DNA from: Microcaldota archaeon
GTDB taxonomy: Archaea; Micrarchaeota; Micrarchaeia; Micrarchaeales; CABMGC01
Direction of reading: 5' to 3'
NCBI GenBank assembly: GCA_021835105.1
Contig: JAKBQS010000021.1
Coordinates: 1 to 12,656 of the forward strand
DNA length: 12,656 bases
The position numbers and the translations under genes are program-made. Below, in pieces: positions 1 through 6,590 of this stretch (within the stretch, counting starts at the first letter, position 1; each line of letters opens with the position of its first letter). Below the pieces are notes generated by a model. That model made no database searches. It worked only from the letters and a program-made list of their open reading frames with translations, and had not been told where the DNA came from.

Positions 1-46
1 ATCAGCTTAGAAGGCTGCCGCTCTATCCAAGCTGAGCTACGGACCC
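1..46 (-). tRNA. tRNA-Arg (anticodon UCU), 3' part cut off by the window edge
   Basis: Read on the minus strand, a tRNA 5' half starts at base 46. It has acceptor strand GGGTCCG, then TA, a D arm with stem GCTC/GAGC and loop AGCTTGGATA, then an anticodon arm. The anticodon loop is CTTCTAA, giving anticodon TCT, which reads AGA and AGG, the arginine codons used most in this window. In the anticodon stem four pairs form (C28-G42 to C31-G39), while positions 27 and 43 are G and A and do not pair. The stem resumes directly after the loop, so there is no intron at the usual 37/38 site. The variable loop, T arm and 3' acceptor strand lie outside the window. Confidence 0.9.
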
Positions 47-69
47 GTTCCATCACATATTGAACTGGC

Positions 70-831
70 TCATATATAAAATAATTCCCTTAGGTTCTCC
101 ATGACGGTATCAGCAAGATCCTCCACATTGACCTTCTTTGCCTCTGCTATGCTCTCGAATACCCCGATAACATCGGATGGTGATTTGCCCACTACTGGAG
201 AATCAGTCTCTATGGCGATGTGCTTTATTTCTAGTGCGCTAGCCACGCGCATCCTCTTCGGGCTCTTCGCAGGTGGAAATGATATCACGTGCCCCTTTGA
301 AGCAAGAGAGATTGCGGTATCCTCATCGCCTTCGAAAAAGTGGAACATTGCACGGACTGTTTTATATTCCTGGAGCATCTCGATAACTGCACCTATGGCA
401 CCCCTGGAGTGTATTACTACGGGAATGCCCAGTTTCTCGGCAAGTTCAAGCTGTGAGGAGAATATTGATTTTTGAAGATTTTCAGCAATGCCGCTCTTTA
501 CGAAATCCAGCCCTATCTCCCCTATTCCTATTATCTTGCTGTGCGTCTTTATCTTTTCCTCTATGGCCTTGATTGAATCTTCGCTGCAGTTGGAAGACGG
601 ATCCATGCCTATAACCCCGAAGATGCCGTTTGCTTCGCATAGCTCTACAAGCGCGTTGTTGCTATCGGCATTTCCTCCCGCGCCGATTATGGTGCCTACG
701 CCTACCTGGCGCGCCTCGGCGAGCATCTTGGCGGGATCCTTGAATATGTCGGGATGGCAGTGAGCATCGGAGAATTCCGGCTGGAGCTTCAGATCCTTAT
801 GCCTCACCATATACTGAACAGACTGCTCCAT
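70..831 (-). CDS. TatD-family metal-dependent hydrolase (putative deoxyribonuclease)
   Basis: This is a 253-residue protein of the TatD amidohydrolase family, cytosolic metal-dependent hydrolases of which several members are DNases. The metal-binding set is visible in order: H24 and H26 in SDAHCHPD, E105 in GIGEIGLDF, H141 in VVIHSRGA, H164 in AMFHFFEG and D210 in IAIETDSP. Length matches the family. One oddity is GMDPSS at residues 75-80, where family members usually read G-x-H-P-H. The start at 831 is an ATG; a second ATG lies seven codons inside. It runs divergently from the helicase gene, and a tRNA-Arg gene follows 23 bases downstream on the same strand. The family call is firm; the in vivo substrate (DNA repair, RNA or another ester) is not shown by the sequence. 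Confidence 0.9.
   Translation of the reverse strand: MEQSVQYMVRHKDLKLQPEFSDAHCHPDIFKDPAKMLAEARQVGVGTIIGAGGNADSNNALVELCEANGIFGVIGMDPSSNCSEDSIKAIEEKIKTHSKIIGIGEIGLDFVKSGIAENLQKSIFSSQLELAEKLGIPVVIHSRGAIGAVIEMLQEYKTVRAMFHFFEGDEDTAISLASKGHVISFPPAKSPKRMRVASALEIKHIAIETDSPVVGKSPSDVIGVFESIAEAKKVNVEDLADTVMENLRELFYI
73..82 (-). promoter_or_regulatory. Candidate TATA box of the tRNA-Arg gene, inside the tatD tail
   Basis: The minus strand reads ATTTTATATA here, centred about 31 bases upstream of the tRNA 5' end at base 46. This is the right distance for an archaeal TATA box with a leader of a few bases. It lies within the last codons of the upstream TatD gene, so the tRNA could have its own promoter despite the 23-base gap. 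No start site has been mapped, so this is an inference from spacing and composition. Confidence 0.45.
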
Positions 832-939
832 GCAATTGCCTTTTAGTATTTTGCAATTGAATTATTATTATTTCTAATTATAATATTGTTGCCTGTGCTT
901 AAAGCCCTGTGCACGGGAGTCGTAATAGGAGGTGGTTAG
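832..939. promoter_or_regulatory. Divergent promoter region between the tatD-like gene and the XPD-like helicase
   Basis: This AT-rich spacer serves two divergent genes. For the plus strand, TTATAATA at 878-885 is a good TATA box, implying transcription from about 907-910 and a leader that includes the Shine-Dalgarno sequence at 928-934. For the minus strand, the AATAATAATAATT stretch at about 861-873 could act as a TATA box giving a short leader or none. The 8-mer TGCAATTG occurs twice, at 831-838 and 852-859, spaced 21 bases apart. Each copy carries the palindrome CAATTG, so the pair could be an operator; this last point is inference. Confidence 0.5.
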
Positions 940-942
940 CTG
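928..942 (+). promoter_or_regulatory. Shine-Dalgarno sequence positioned for a CTG start codon
   Basis: GGAGGTG at 928-934 is a seven-base match to the complement of the usual archaeal 16S rRNA 3' end. It lies 5 bases before CTG at 940-942, which is in frame with the helicase. The first conventional start, TTG at 958, is 23 bases downstream of the motif, too far for normal use. An in-frame TAG at 937-939 rules out any start further upstream. Confidence 0.6.
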
Positions 943-2751
943 AGTATCCCTGATTTATTGAGATTTGAAAGTCCAAGGCAGGGGCAGGACAAGATGATCA
1001 GGGATATGCGCTCCGCGTTATCCCAGGCGAAGAGCATAATACTCAATGCGCCAACAGGAATGGGAAAGACCGATGCGTCGCTTGCAGCTGCGCTCCCTGT
1101 AGCAATGGAGAAGGATCTTACCGTGATATTCCTTACCCCGAAGACTTCACAGCATAGGATAGTGGTAGATGCGCTTCAAGGGATAAACAGGAAGTTTGGA
1201 TACGGGATACGATATGTGGATATGGTTGGCAAGAGAAGCCTATGCGTAAATGAGAATGTCAACGGCATAGACAACGATGCTTTTTATCTTGCATGCAATG
1301 AGGCGGTGAAGAAGGGAAAGTGCATTTTCTATAAAAGGGCGAGAGAGAAGTCAAATATAACTGACGATATTGCAGCGTCTGCATTGGGAGGGCATCTGGA
1401 GATGTTGAAGGCCTGCTCTGATAACGGTCTCTGCGCCTACGAAGTCAGCGCTGAACTCGCAAAGAGCGCGAGGGTGATAATAGCGGACTATGCACATATA
1501 CTAAATCCGTATACGCGCGCAGCATTTATGAAGAGGATATCGCAAAACCTGGAAAAATGCATTGTGATATGGGACGAGGCGCATAATGTAGTGGAGCATG
1601 CGTCTGCGTATCTCTCAATGAGCATAAGCATAAGGGGGATACGCTCTGCGGAAGAGGAGCTTGCGCAGATAGGAAAGCGCATAGATCTAAGCTATCTGGA
1701 GTTTGTCCTTGGCAAAGTCTCGGAGAAGATTCCTGAAGGCTCTACGGAGTGCTTTGTGGCAAAGGAAGATTTGCCTTCTGAGATAGTGGATGGTGGAAAG
1801 GAGCTTGCTGAAAGCCTTGAGGAAGCCGGACTGGAATACGTAAAGGAGGGTAAGGGAAAGAAGACGAGGCTGATGGGTATAGCAAGATTCCTAAGAGCCG
1901 TTGATATAGGGCAGTCTTCTGTAATGATAGCTTCCAAGCTCAGGGGCAATGTCACACTCTCCATAAACAACCTTTATCCTGATGAATCGCTAGGAATACT
2001 TAAGCAGTCATATGCGAACGTGATGATGAGTGGCACATTCCTGCCACTCTCGATGCACAAGGAGATGCTTATGCTGGAAGATGCCGTTTCCTTTGATTAC
2101 GCATCGCCATTCCCTAAGGAGAACAGGCTATGCTTTGTGGATATGGATGTCACGAGCAGATTCAGTGAGAGATCTGCGGAGAACTACAAAAAGACAGCAG
2201 AGGAGATATGCAGAATAAAGGACGGAGTGGATGGCAACGTCGCAGTTTTCTTCCCAAGTTTTGAGTATATGAAGAACGTAAATAGGTATCTTGAGGGCCA
2301 GAATGTGTATTTTCAGAGGAGGGATATGTCCGGTATGGAACTTGAGAGGCTGCTGGATAACTTGAAGAAGGAGAGGGATGCGCTCTTGTTTGCTGTTATG
2401 GGAGGCAGCCTTTCGGAAGGAGTGGATTACCCGAACAACATCATAAAATTTGTTGTGATAGTAGGCATACCTCTTCCTAAACCAACCCTCATCCTTAATG
2501 CAAAGAAGGAGTATATCGACAGGAGATTTAACGGGAAGGGCATGGAATACGTATACACCATTCCGGCAATAATAAGGGCTGTGCAGGCTGCCGGAAGGGC
2601 CATAAGAAGCGAGAAGGACAGAGCGGTGATTCTTCTCATGGACAAGCGTTATTCGTGGGGATCTTACAAGGCCGCGGTGAACAATTTCGTACACGTATCG
2701 GAATCCAGGATGAGATTGGAGGATCTTAAAGAGTTCTTTGCCGGCAGGTAA
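940..2751 (+). CDS. XPD/Rad3-like superfamily 2 DNA helicase with Fe-S cysteines
   Basis: This is a 603-residue ATP-dependent helicase of the XPD/DinG group. These act 5' to 3' on DNA in repair and are built on a 4Fe-4S cluster. Numbered from the CTG start, motifs are Walker A APTGMGKT (37-44), DEAH (212-215), MSGTFLP (363-369), GGSLSEGVDYP (488-498) and QAAGRAIRS (549-557). Between Walker A and DEAH lie cysteines C102, C119, C128, C159 and C165. C102, C119, C128 (CIFY) and C165 (CAYE) match the order of the XPD cluster ligands, whose usual form is CPYE; C159 is extra. I chose CTG 940 because of the Shine-Dalgarno at 928-934 and because the upstream residues Ile-Pro-Asp-Leu-Leu lead naturally into RFESPRQGQ, as in other XPD N-termini. 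TTG 958 (597 residues) is the first standard start. It sits beside a suf operon able to supply its cluster. Confidence 0.9.
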   Translation: MSIPDLLRFESPRQGQDKMIRDMRSALSQAKSIILNAPTGMGKTDASLAAALPVAMEKDLTVIFLTPKTSQHRIVVDALQGINRKFGYGIRYVDMVGKRSLCVNENVNGIDNDAFYLACNEAVKKGKCIFYKRAREKSNITDDIAASALGGHLEMLKACSDNGLCAYEVSAELAKSARVIIADYAHILNPYTRAAFMKRISQNLEKCIVIWDEAHNVVEHASAYLSMSISIRGIRSAEEELAQIGKRIDLSYLEFVLGKVSEKIPEGSTECFVAKEDLPSEIVDGGKELAESLEEAGLEYVKEGKGKKTRLMGIARFLRAVDIGQSSVMIASKLRGNVTLSINNLYPDESLGILKQSYANVMMSGTFLPLSMHKEMLMLEDAVSFDYASPFPKENRLCFVDMDVTSRFSERSAENYKKTAEEICRIKDGVDGNVAVFFPSFEYMKNVNRYLEGQNVYFQRRDMSGMELERLLDNLKKERDALLFAVMGGSLSEGVDYPNNIIKFVVIVGIPLPKPTLILNAKKEYIDRRFNGKGMEYVYTIPAIIRAVQAAGRAIRSEKDRAVILLMDKRYSWGSYKAAVNNFVHVSESRMRLEDLKEFFAGR

Positions 2752-2788
2752 GGTTTGTGTATCGGTGGGAATGGATAATCCGAATAGG

Positions 2789-2829
2789 TATAAAAGGCTT
2801 TACATGGAGAATATAACCAAGTTATAATA
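2789..2829 (+). promoter_or_regulatory. Two candidate TATA boxes of the suf operon
   Basis: TATAAAA at 2789-2795 predicts transcription from about 2816-2820, giving a leader of roughly 30 bases. TTATAATA at 2822-2829 is centred about 25 bases before ATG 2850 and would give a leaderless message from that ATG. The second box is identical in sequence to the helicase TATA box at 878-885. No strong Shine-Dalgarno precedes ATG 2850, which favours leaderless translation. The two boxes may be alternative promoters, and only transcript mapping can tell. Confidence 0.5.
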
Positions 2830-2849
2830 GATTGTTCAGAGTGTTTTTT

Positions 2850-3185
2850 ATGGATGGAGTAGAGAGTTATGAGGTTGCGGTTAAGCAGGTGATACCAGCA
2901 GCGAGGCTTTCAATAATCAAATCCCTTAGTTCAAAGTATAAGCTTAACGAGACGCAGATCTCAAGGATAATGGGCATATCCCAGGCTGCGGTGAGCAAAT
3001 ACCTTTCAGGCAAGTATTCCAGCGGCATAGTGTATATGGAAGGTATGCTCGACCATAAATTGGTTGAGGAATGCGCGCAGGCTGTTGCGGGGATGGGAAG
3101 GGAAGGAGAGGTCACTGTCAATACGTACATATGCAGGATATGCAAGAGCGTTAACGATTTCGGGTGCAGGTTTTCTCGCGCTTAG
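2850..3185 (+). CDS. COG2522-like helix-turn-helix regulator with a C-terminal cysteine cluster, first gene of the suf operon
   Basis: This is a 111-residue predicted DNA-binding protein. The segment PAARLSIIKSL followed by LNETQISRIMGISQAAVSKYL is an XRE-type helix-turn-helix at about residues 32-54. It resembles the archaeal COG2522 family, whose members end in a short cysteine motif, as here. The cysteines are C75, C95, C98 and C106 (C-x19-C-x2-C-x7-C, within YICRICKSVNDFGC). Four cysteines could bind an Fe-S cluster or zinc. The N-terminal Pro-Cys-Glu that I recall from COG2522 proteins is absent. I chose ATG 2850 because TTATAATA lies 25 bases upstream; an in-frame TTG at 2832 would add six residues. 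sufB follows 27 bases later with no visible terminator, so the two are probably cotranscribed. A role in controlling suf is inferred from position and cysteines; the DNA-binding fold is well supported. Confidence 0.8.
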   Translation: MDGVESYEVAVKQVIPAARLSIIKSLSSKYKLNETQISRIMGISQAAVSKYLSGKYSSGIVYMEGMLDHKLVEECAQAVAGMGREGEVTVNTYICRICKSVNDFGCRFSRA

Positions 3186-3212
3186 GTGTTTTGGGTGTCT
3201 AATGAAGGGTTA

Positions 3213-4610
3213 ATGGAGATAGTCGAGTCCAACGAGTATAGGGAAAGATACGGATTCAGGGACAATATAGATTACGGAGAGGTAAAGAAGGGATTGTCAG
3301 AGGACGTTGTGCGTATGATATCTACTATAAAGAAGGAGCCAGAGTGGATGCTTGAAAAAAGGCTGGCTGGGCTGAAGTATTTTTACAGCAAACCCACGCC
3401 CAAGTGGGGAGCTGACTTGGACGGCATAGATTATGATGACATATATTACTATATGAAGCCCACTGACAAGCTCAAGAAGAACACATGGGCCGAGGTGCCT
3501 GATGACATAAAGCGCACCTTTGACAAGCTTGGCATACCTGAAGCGGAGAGGAAGTTCTTCGCCGGTGCAGAGGCGCAGTATGATTCCGAGGTAGTGTACC
3601 ATCATGTCAAGGAAGAGCTTGAGAAGCAAGGCGTTATATTTACCGATACAGGCACAGCCATAGACAAGTATCCTGAGATTGTGAAGAAGTACTTCGGCAT
3701 GGTAATACCGCCTACGGACAATAAGTTCGCGGCACTAAATACGGCAGTGCACTCGGGAGGATCCTTTATATACGTGCCCAAGGGAGTCAAGGTAGCCATG
3801 CCGCTTCAGGCATATTTCAGGATAAATGCAGAGAAGGCGGGCCAGTTTGAGAGGACTCTGATAATAGCAGATGAAGGTGCGGAGGTCACTTACATAGAGG
3901 GGTGCACTGCGCCAATCTACATGAGCTCATCGCTACATTCGGCAGTTGTTGAGATAGTTGCACATAAAAATGCGCATGTTAGGTATGTAACTATACAGAA
4001 CTGGTCGAAGAACGTATACAATCTTGTTACGCAGAGAGCCTACGCCGACGAAGGCGCGAAGGTCGAGTGGATAGATGCCAATATAGGGAGCAAAGTGAAC
4101 ATGAAATACCCAAGCATATTTCTCAGGGGAAGAGGAGCAAGCGGCGAGATACTCTCCATCGCGGTTGCTGGAGACGGGCAGGTCCAGGATTCTGGAGGCA
4201 AGGTTTACCATCTTGCACCTGATACTACATCAAAAATAATATCTAAGAGCGTATCAAAAGGGACTGGCGTAACCTCTTTCCGTGGCCTCATGCATATAGG
4301 CAAGAACGCTTCGGGAGTGAAGGCGCATGTCTCGTGCGACGCGCTCCTCCTTGATGAGAACGCGAAGACCAATACGTATCCTTACAATGACATAAACAGG
4401 AATGATGCGATGATAAGCCACGAAGCGAAGGTCGGAAAGATAAGCGGCGAGGCGATATTTTACCTTATGTCCAGAGGGCTGAGCGAGGATGACGCAGTTG
4501 CAATGATCGTGCTTGGATTCATAGAGGATCTGACAAAGGTTCTGCCTCTTGAATATTCGCTTGAGCTTAAGCGGCTCATAAAGCTTGATACCAGCAGGGG
4601 AGTAGGCTAG
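3213..4610 (+). CDS. sufB: SufB, Fe-S cluster assembly scaffold protein
   Basis: This 465-residue protein is the scaffold subunit of the cytosolic SufBCD complex, which assembles Fe-S clusters using SufC ATPase activity. It is full length for the family. It has only two cysteines. C231 (IEGCTAP) corresponds to the sulfur-accepting Cys254 of E. coli SufB. C375 (HVSCDALLL) corresponds to Cys405. H403 and E404 (SHEA) lie 29 residues past C375, the same offset as Glu434 from Cys405 in E. coli. The C-terminal FYLMSRGLSEDDA segment is typical. The start is uncertain: ATG 3213 has GAAGGGT just upstream at 3204-3210, while GTG 3195 has AGGTG at 3184-3188 with 6-base spacing and would add six residues. 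GTG 3186, directly after the regulator stop, is less likely. sufD follows after 24 bases. Confidence 0.96.
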   Translation: MEIVESNEYRERYGFRDNIDYGEVKKGLSEDVVRMISTIKKEPEWMLEKRLAGLKYFYSKPTPKWGADLDGIDYDDIYYYMKPTDKLKKNTWAEVPDDIKRTFDKLGIPEAERKFFAGAEAQYDSEVVYHHVKEELEKQGVIFTDTGTAIDKYPEIVKKYFGMVIPPTDNKFAALNTAVHSGGSFIYVPKGVKVAMPLQAYFRINAEKAGQFERTLIIADEGAEVTYIEGCTAPIYMSSSLHSAVVEIVAHKNAHVRYVTIQNWSKNVYNLVTQRAYADEGAKVEWIDANIGSKVNMKYPSIFLRGRGASGEILSIAVAGDGQVQDSGGKVYHLAPDTTSKIISKSVSKGTGVTSFRGLMHIGKNASGVKAHVSCDALLLDENAKTNTYPYNDINRNDAMISHEAKVGKISGEAIFYLMSRGLSEDDAVAMIVLGFIEDLTKVLPLEYSLELKRLIKLDTSRGVG

Positions 4611-4634
4611 ATAAGCAACTGCAGCGGTGAGAGA

Positions 4635-5846
4635 TTGAGGTACAACGAGTACGTGAAGGAGGCGGTGAGGTACTACGGGGAGCTCGAGGAAGAGAATAAT
4701 GAGCTTTACAAGAAATACGTAGCCAGGCTCGATCTTCCGGCGAGCCTGCGCATCGGAGATCAGATCTCGGCGAAAGCTGCAACTGAATATTCGGAGCTGC
4801 TTGCTTCGGATTTGGGGATTGGCTTCGATGCGGTAATAGCAGGAGACAGCATAGTGTACAGCAGGGCCAGGCACGTTCTTGCGGAAGTGTATAACGAGGA
4901 TGCGAATATAGGCATATTGGAGAACAGGATATTCAAAAGCAGCGAGAACAAGCTTGCTGCTTTCATAAATGCGAACTCGCGCAAGACCTTCATGGTTAAC
5001 GTAGGAAGAAACGAGGAGGCTAAGCTCTCTATACTTTTCCTAAAGAGCGAGGCACCGGTTCAGATACTTGTCAATGTGCAGGAAGGCGGCAGGCTGGAGC
5101 TCTCAGAACTCTTTGCCTCTTCTACCGATGAGGCGTACATCTCTACCACCATGCATGAGATAAAAACGGGGGAGAGATCACATGCAAATATATCCATGAT
5201 AAACGATGAAGGGTACAATGCAAATACAGTATCTTTATCCAAAGGTATATGCGGCGCTGGTTCATCGATGACGGTTAATTACGCATACTCCGGTTCCGGA
5301 GTATCAAAGGCAAGGAACGGGTTTTACGCTGGCGGCGAGGGAGCATCCGTAAAGGTTAGCGAGGCAGTGTATGGTGTGAAGAACCAGGTATTCGACATAA
5401 GCACTTACATATCCAACAGTTCCAGGTTCAGCAAGGCAAGGCTTGATTCGGGTGCGGTGCTGGACGAGGCTTCAAGGTGCATAATGAAGGGCTTCGCAAA
5501 GGTGGAGAAGTTCACAAAGGGGGCAGAATCGAACATTACGGAGAGGGGAGTGCTGCTTAGCGAGGAGGCTAAGATAGATGCCCTGCCGGACATGTCAATC
5601 GACTACAGCGACGAGGTTAAAGCAACGCACTCGGCTGCAAGCTCCCCTATAGACAGGGAACTTATATTTTACCTTCAGTCCCGCGGAATAGAGGAGAGCG
5701 AGGCGCGGAAGCTCTTCATACGCGCGTTCATAGACAGGTATCTTGAGGGCATGGAGAGAAAGGACTTCAGGGAAGCGGCATCACAGATGCTTGGATCCAA
5801 GCTTTATACCAGGGAACCGTGTTATACTTCAGGAATACTCTTTTGA
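4635..5846 (+). CDS. sufD: SufD, SufB-like partner in the Fe-S assembly complex
   Basis: This 403-residue protein is a paralogue of SufB and forms the heterodimer on which clusters are built. The C-terminal core is diagnostic: DALPDMSIDYSDEVKATHSA followed by RELIFYLQSRGIEESEARKL, at about residues 315-360. H332 corresponds to the conserved His360 of E. coli SufD. Aligning by eye with the neighbouring SufB, the scaffold cysteine (SufB C375) is replaced by E303 and the SufB glutamate (E404) by serine, as expected for SufD rather than a second SufB. The N-terminal half is more divergent, as is usual. The start is TTG 4635, supported by GGTGA at 4626-4630 with a 4-base spacer; no ATG is available nearby. 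Its stop overlaps the sufC ATG (TGATG), which suggests translational coupling. Confidence 0.92.
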   Translation: MRYNEYVKEAVRYYGELEEENNELYKKYVARLDLPASLRIGDQISAKAATEYSELLASDLGIGFDAVIAGDSIVYSRARHVLAEVYNEDANIGILENRIFKSSENKLAAFINANSRKTFMVNVGRNEEAKLSILFLKSEAPVQILVNVQEGGRLELSELFASSTDEAYISTTMHEIKTGERSHANISMINDEGYNANTVSLSKGICGAGSSMTVNYAYSGSGVSKARNGFYAGGEGASVKVSEAVYGVKNQVFDISTYISNSSRFSKARLDSGAVLDEASRCIMKGFAKVEKFTKGAESNITERGVLLSEEAKIDALPDMSIDYSDEVKATHSAASSPIDRELIFYLQSRGIEESEARKLFIRAFIDRYLEGMERKDFREAASQMLGSKLYTREPCYTSGILF

Positions 5847-6589
5847 TGGTTGATATTATGACTTTGGAGATAAAGGACCTTCATGTAGAAGCCGAAGGGA
5901 AGGAAGTAGTAAGGGGCGTGAGCATTAAGGTGCAGAAGGGAGAGGTCCATGTAATAATGGGCCCGAATGGATCGGGAAAGACAACGCTTGCGAAGGCGGT
6001 CATGGGGCACCCTTCGCTCACGATCAAGGGAGGCGCGATCCTGCTTAACGGGGAGAATATAACATCTCTGCTTCCCAACGAGAGAGCCAGAAAGGGGCTT
6101 TTCATGGAATTCCAGAATCCTGTTGAGATAGACGGGCTTGGCTTCATGAATTTCCTTAACAGCGCAAGGGGTGCGCTCTCGGACGAGAAGTACACTTACA
6201 AGGACTTCGTCTCAGAGATAAAGGAGAACGCATCGAAGCTCAAGATAAGGGAAGAGCTCATAAGCAGGCCTCTCAACTACGGGTTTTCAGGGGGAGAAAA
6301 GAAGAAGATGGAGATCCTGCAGATGGCTGTACTTAAGCCAAAATTCGCAATATTAGATGAGCCTGATTCGGGTCTTGACGTAGACGCGGTAAGGATCGTG
6401 GCAGAGGGGATAAACAATTTCCATGAGAAGACAGGCGCCGGGATAATAATAATAACGCACTACAGCAGGATACTTAGCCATATGCAACCCAACTTCATAC
6501 ACGTGATGAAGGATGGAAAGATAATAAGGGAGGGCGGAAACGAGCTTGTCCAGGAAGTTGAATCTAAGGGATACGAATACGAAGACTGA
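5846..6589 (+). CDS. sufC: SufC, ATPase of the Fe-S cluster assembly complex
   Basis: This 247-residue protein is an ABC-type ATPase that is soluble and partners SufB and SufD, not a membrane transporter. Motifs are Walker A GPNGSGKT (39-46), signature FSGGEKKKMEI (147-157), Walker B FAILDEPD (167-174) with catalytic E172, D-loop SGLD (175-178) and switch histidine H205 (IIITHYSR). The signature region GEKKKMEILQMA and the MEFQNPVEIDG Q-loop (87-97) are typical of SufC rather than of importers. ATG 5846 overlaps the sufD stop. ATG 5858, preceded by GGTTGAT, is a real alternative that would remove four residues. sufS follows one base after the stop. Confidence 0.96.
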   Translation: MVDIMTLEIKDLHVEAEGKEVVRGVSIKVQKGEVHVIMGPNGSGKTTLAKAVMGHPSLTIKGGAILLNGENITSLLPNERARKGLFMEFQNPVEIDGLGFMNFLNSARGALSDEKYTYKDFVSEIKENASKLKIREELISRPLNYGFSGGEKKKMEILQMAVLKPKFAILDEPDSGLDVDAVRIVAEGINNFHEKTGAGIIIITHYSRILSHMQPNFIHVMKDGKIIREGGNELVQEVESKGYEYED

Positions 6590-6590
6590 T

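Noticed and set aside
2028..2049. An 8-bp inverted repeat (GAGTGGCA and TGCCACTC, 6-base loop) inside the helicase gene
   Set aside because: It encodes the conserved MSGTFLP motif, has no T run or start codon nearby, and a few such repeats are expected by chance.
2128..2694. A 188-codon open frame on the minus strand within the helicase
   Set aside because: It is antisense to the conserved helicase motifs and has no family-like sequence or promoter.
2771..2827. An 18-codon frame (ATG to TAA) between the helicase and the regulator, with GGTGGGA just before it
   Set aside because: The candidate suf TATA boxes lie inside it, so operon transcripts would not contain it. It is short and has no recognisable feature; it would matter only on helicase readthrough RNA.
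4254..4874. A 206-codon open frame on the minus strand across the sufB/sufD junction
   Set aside because: It lies opposite two well-supported SUF genes, has no recognisable domain, and is explained by the codon composition of the opposite strand.
5846..6589. The ABC ATPase could be part of a membrane transporter
   Set aside because: It sits between sufD and sufS, has SufC-type signature residues, and there is no permease or binding protein gene nearby.
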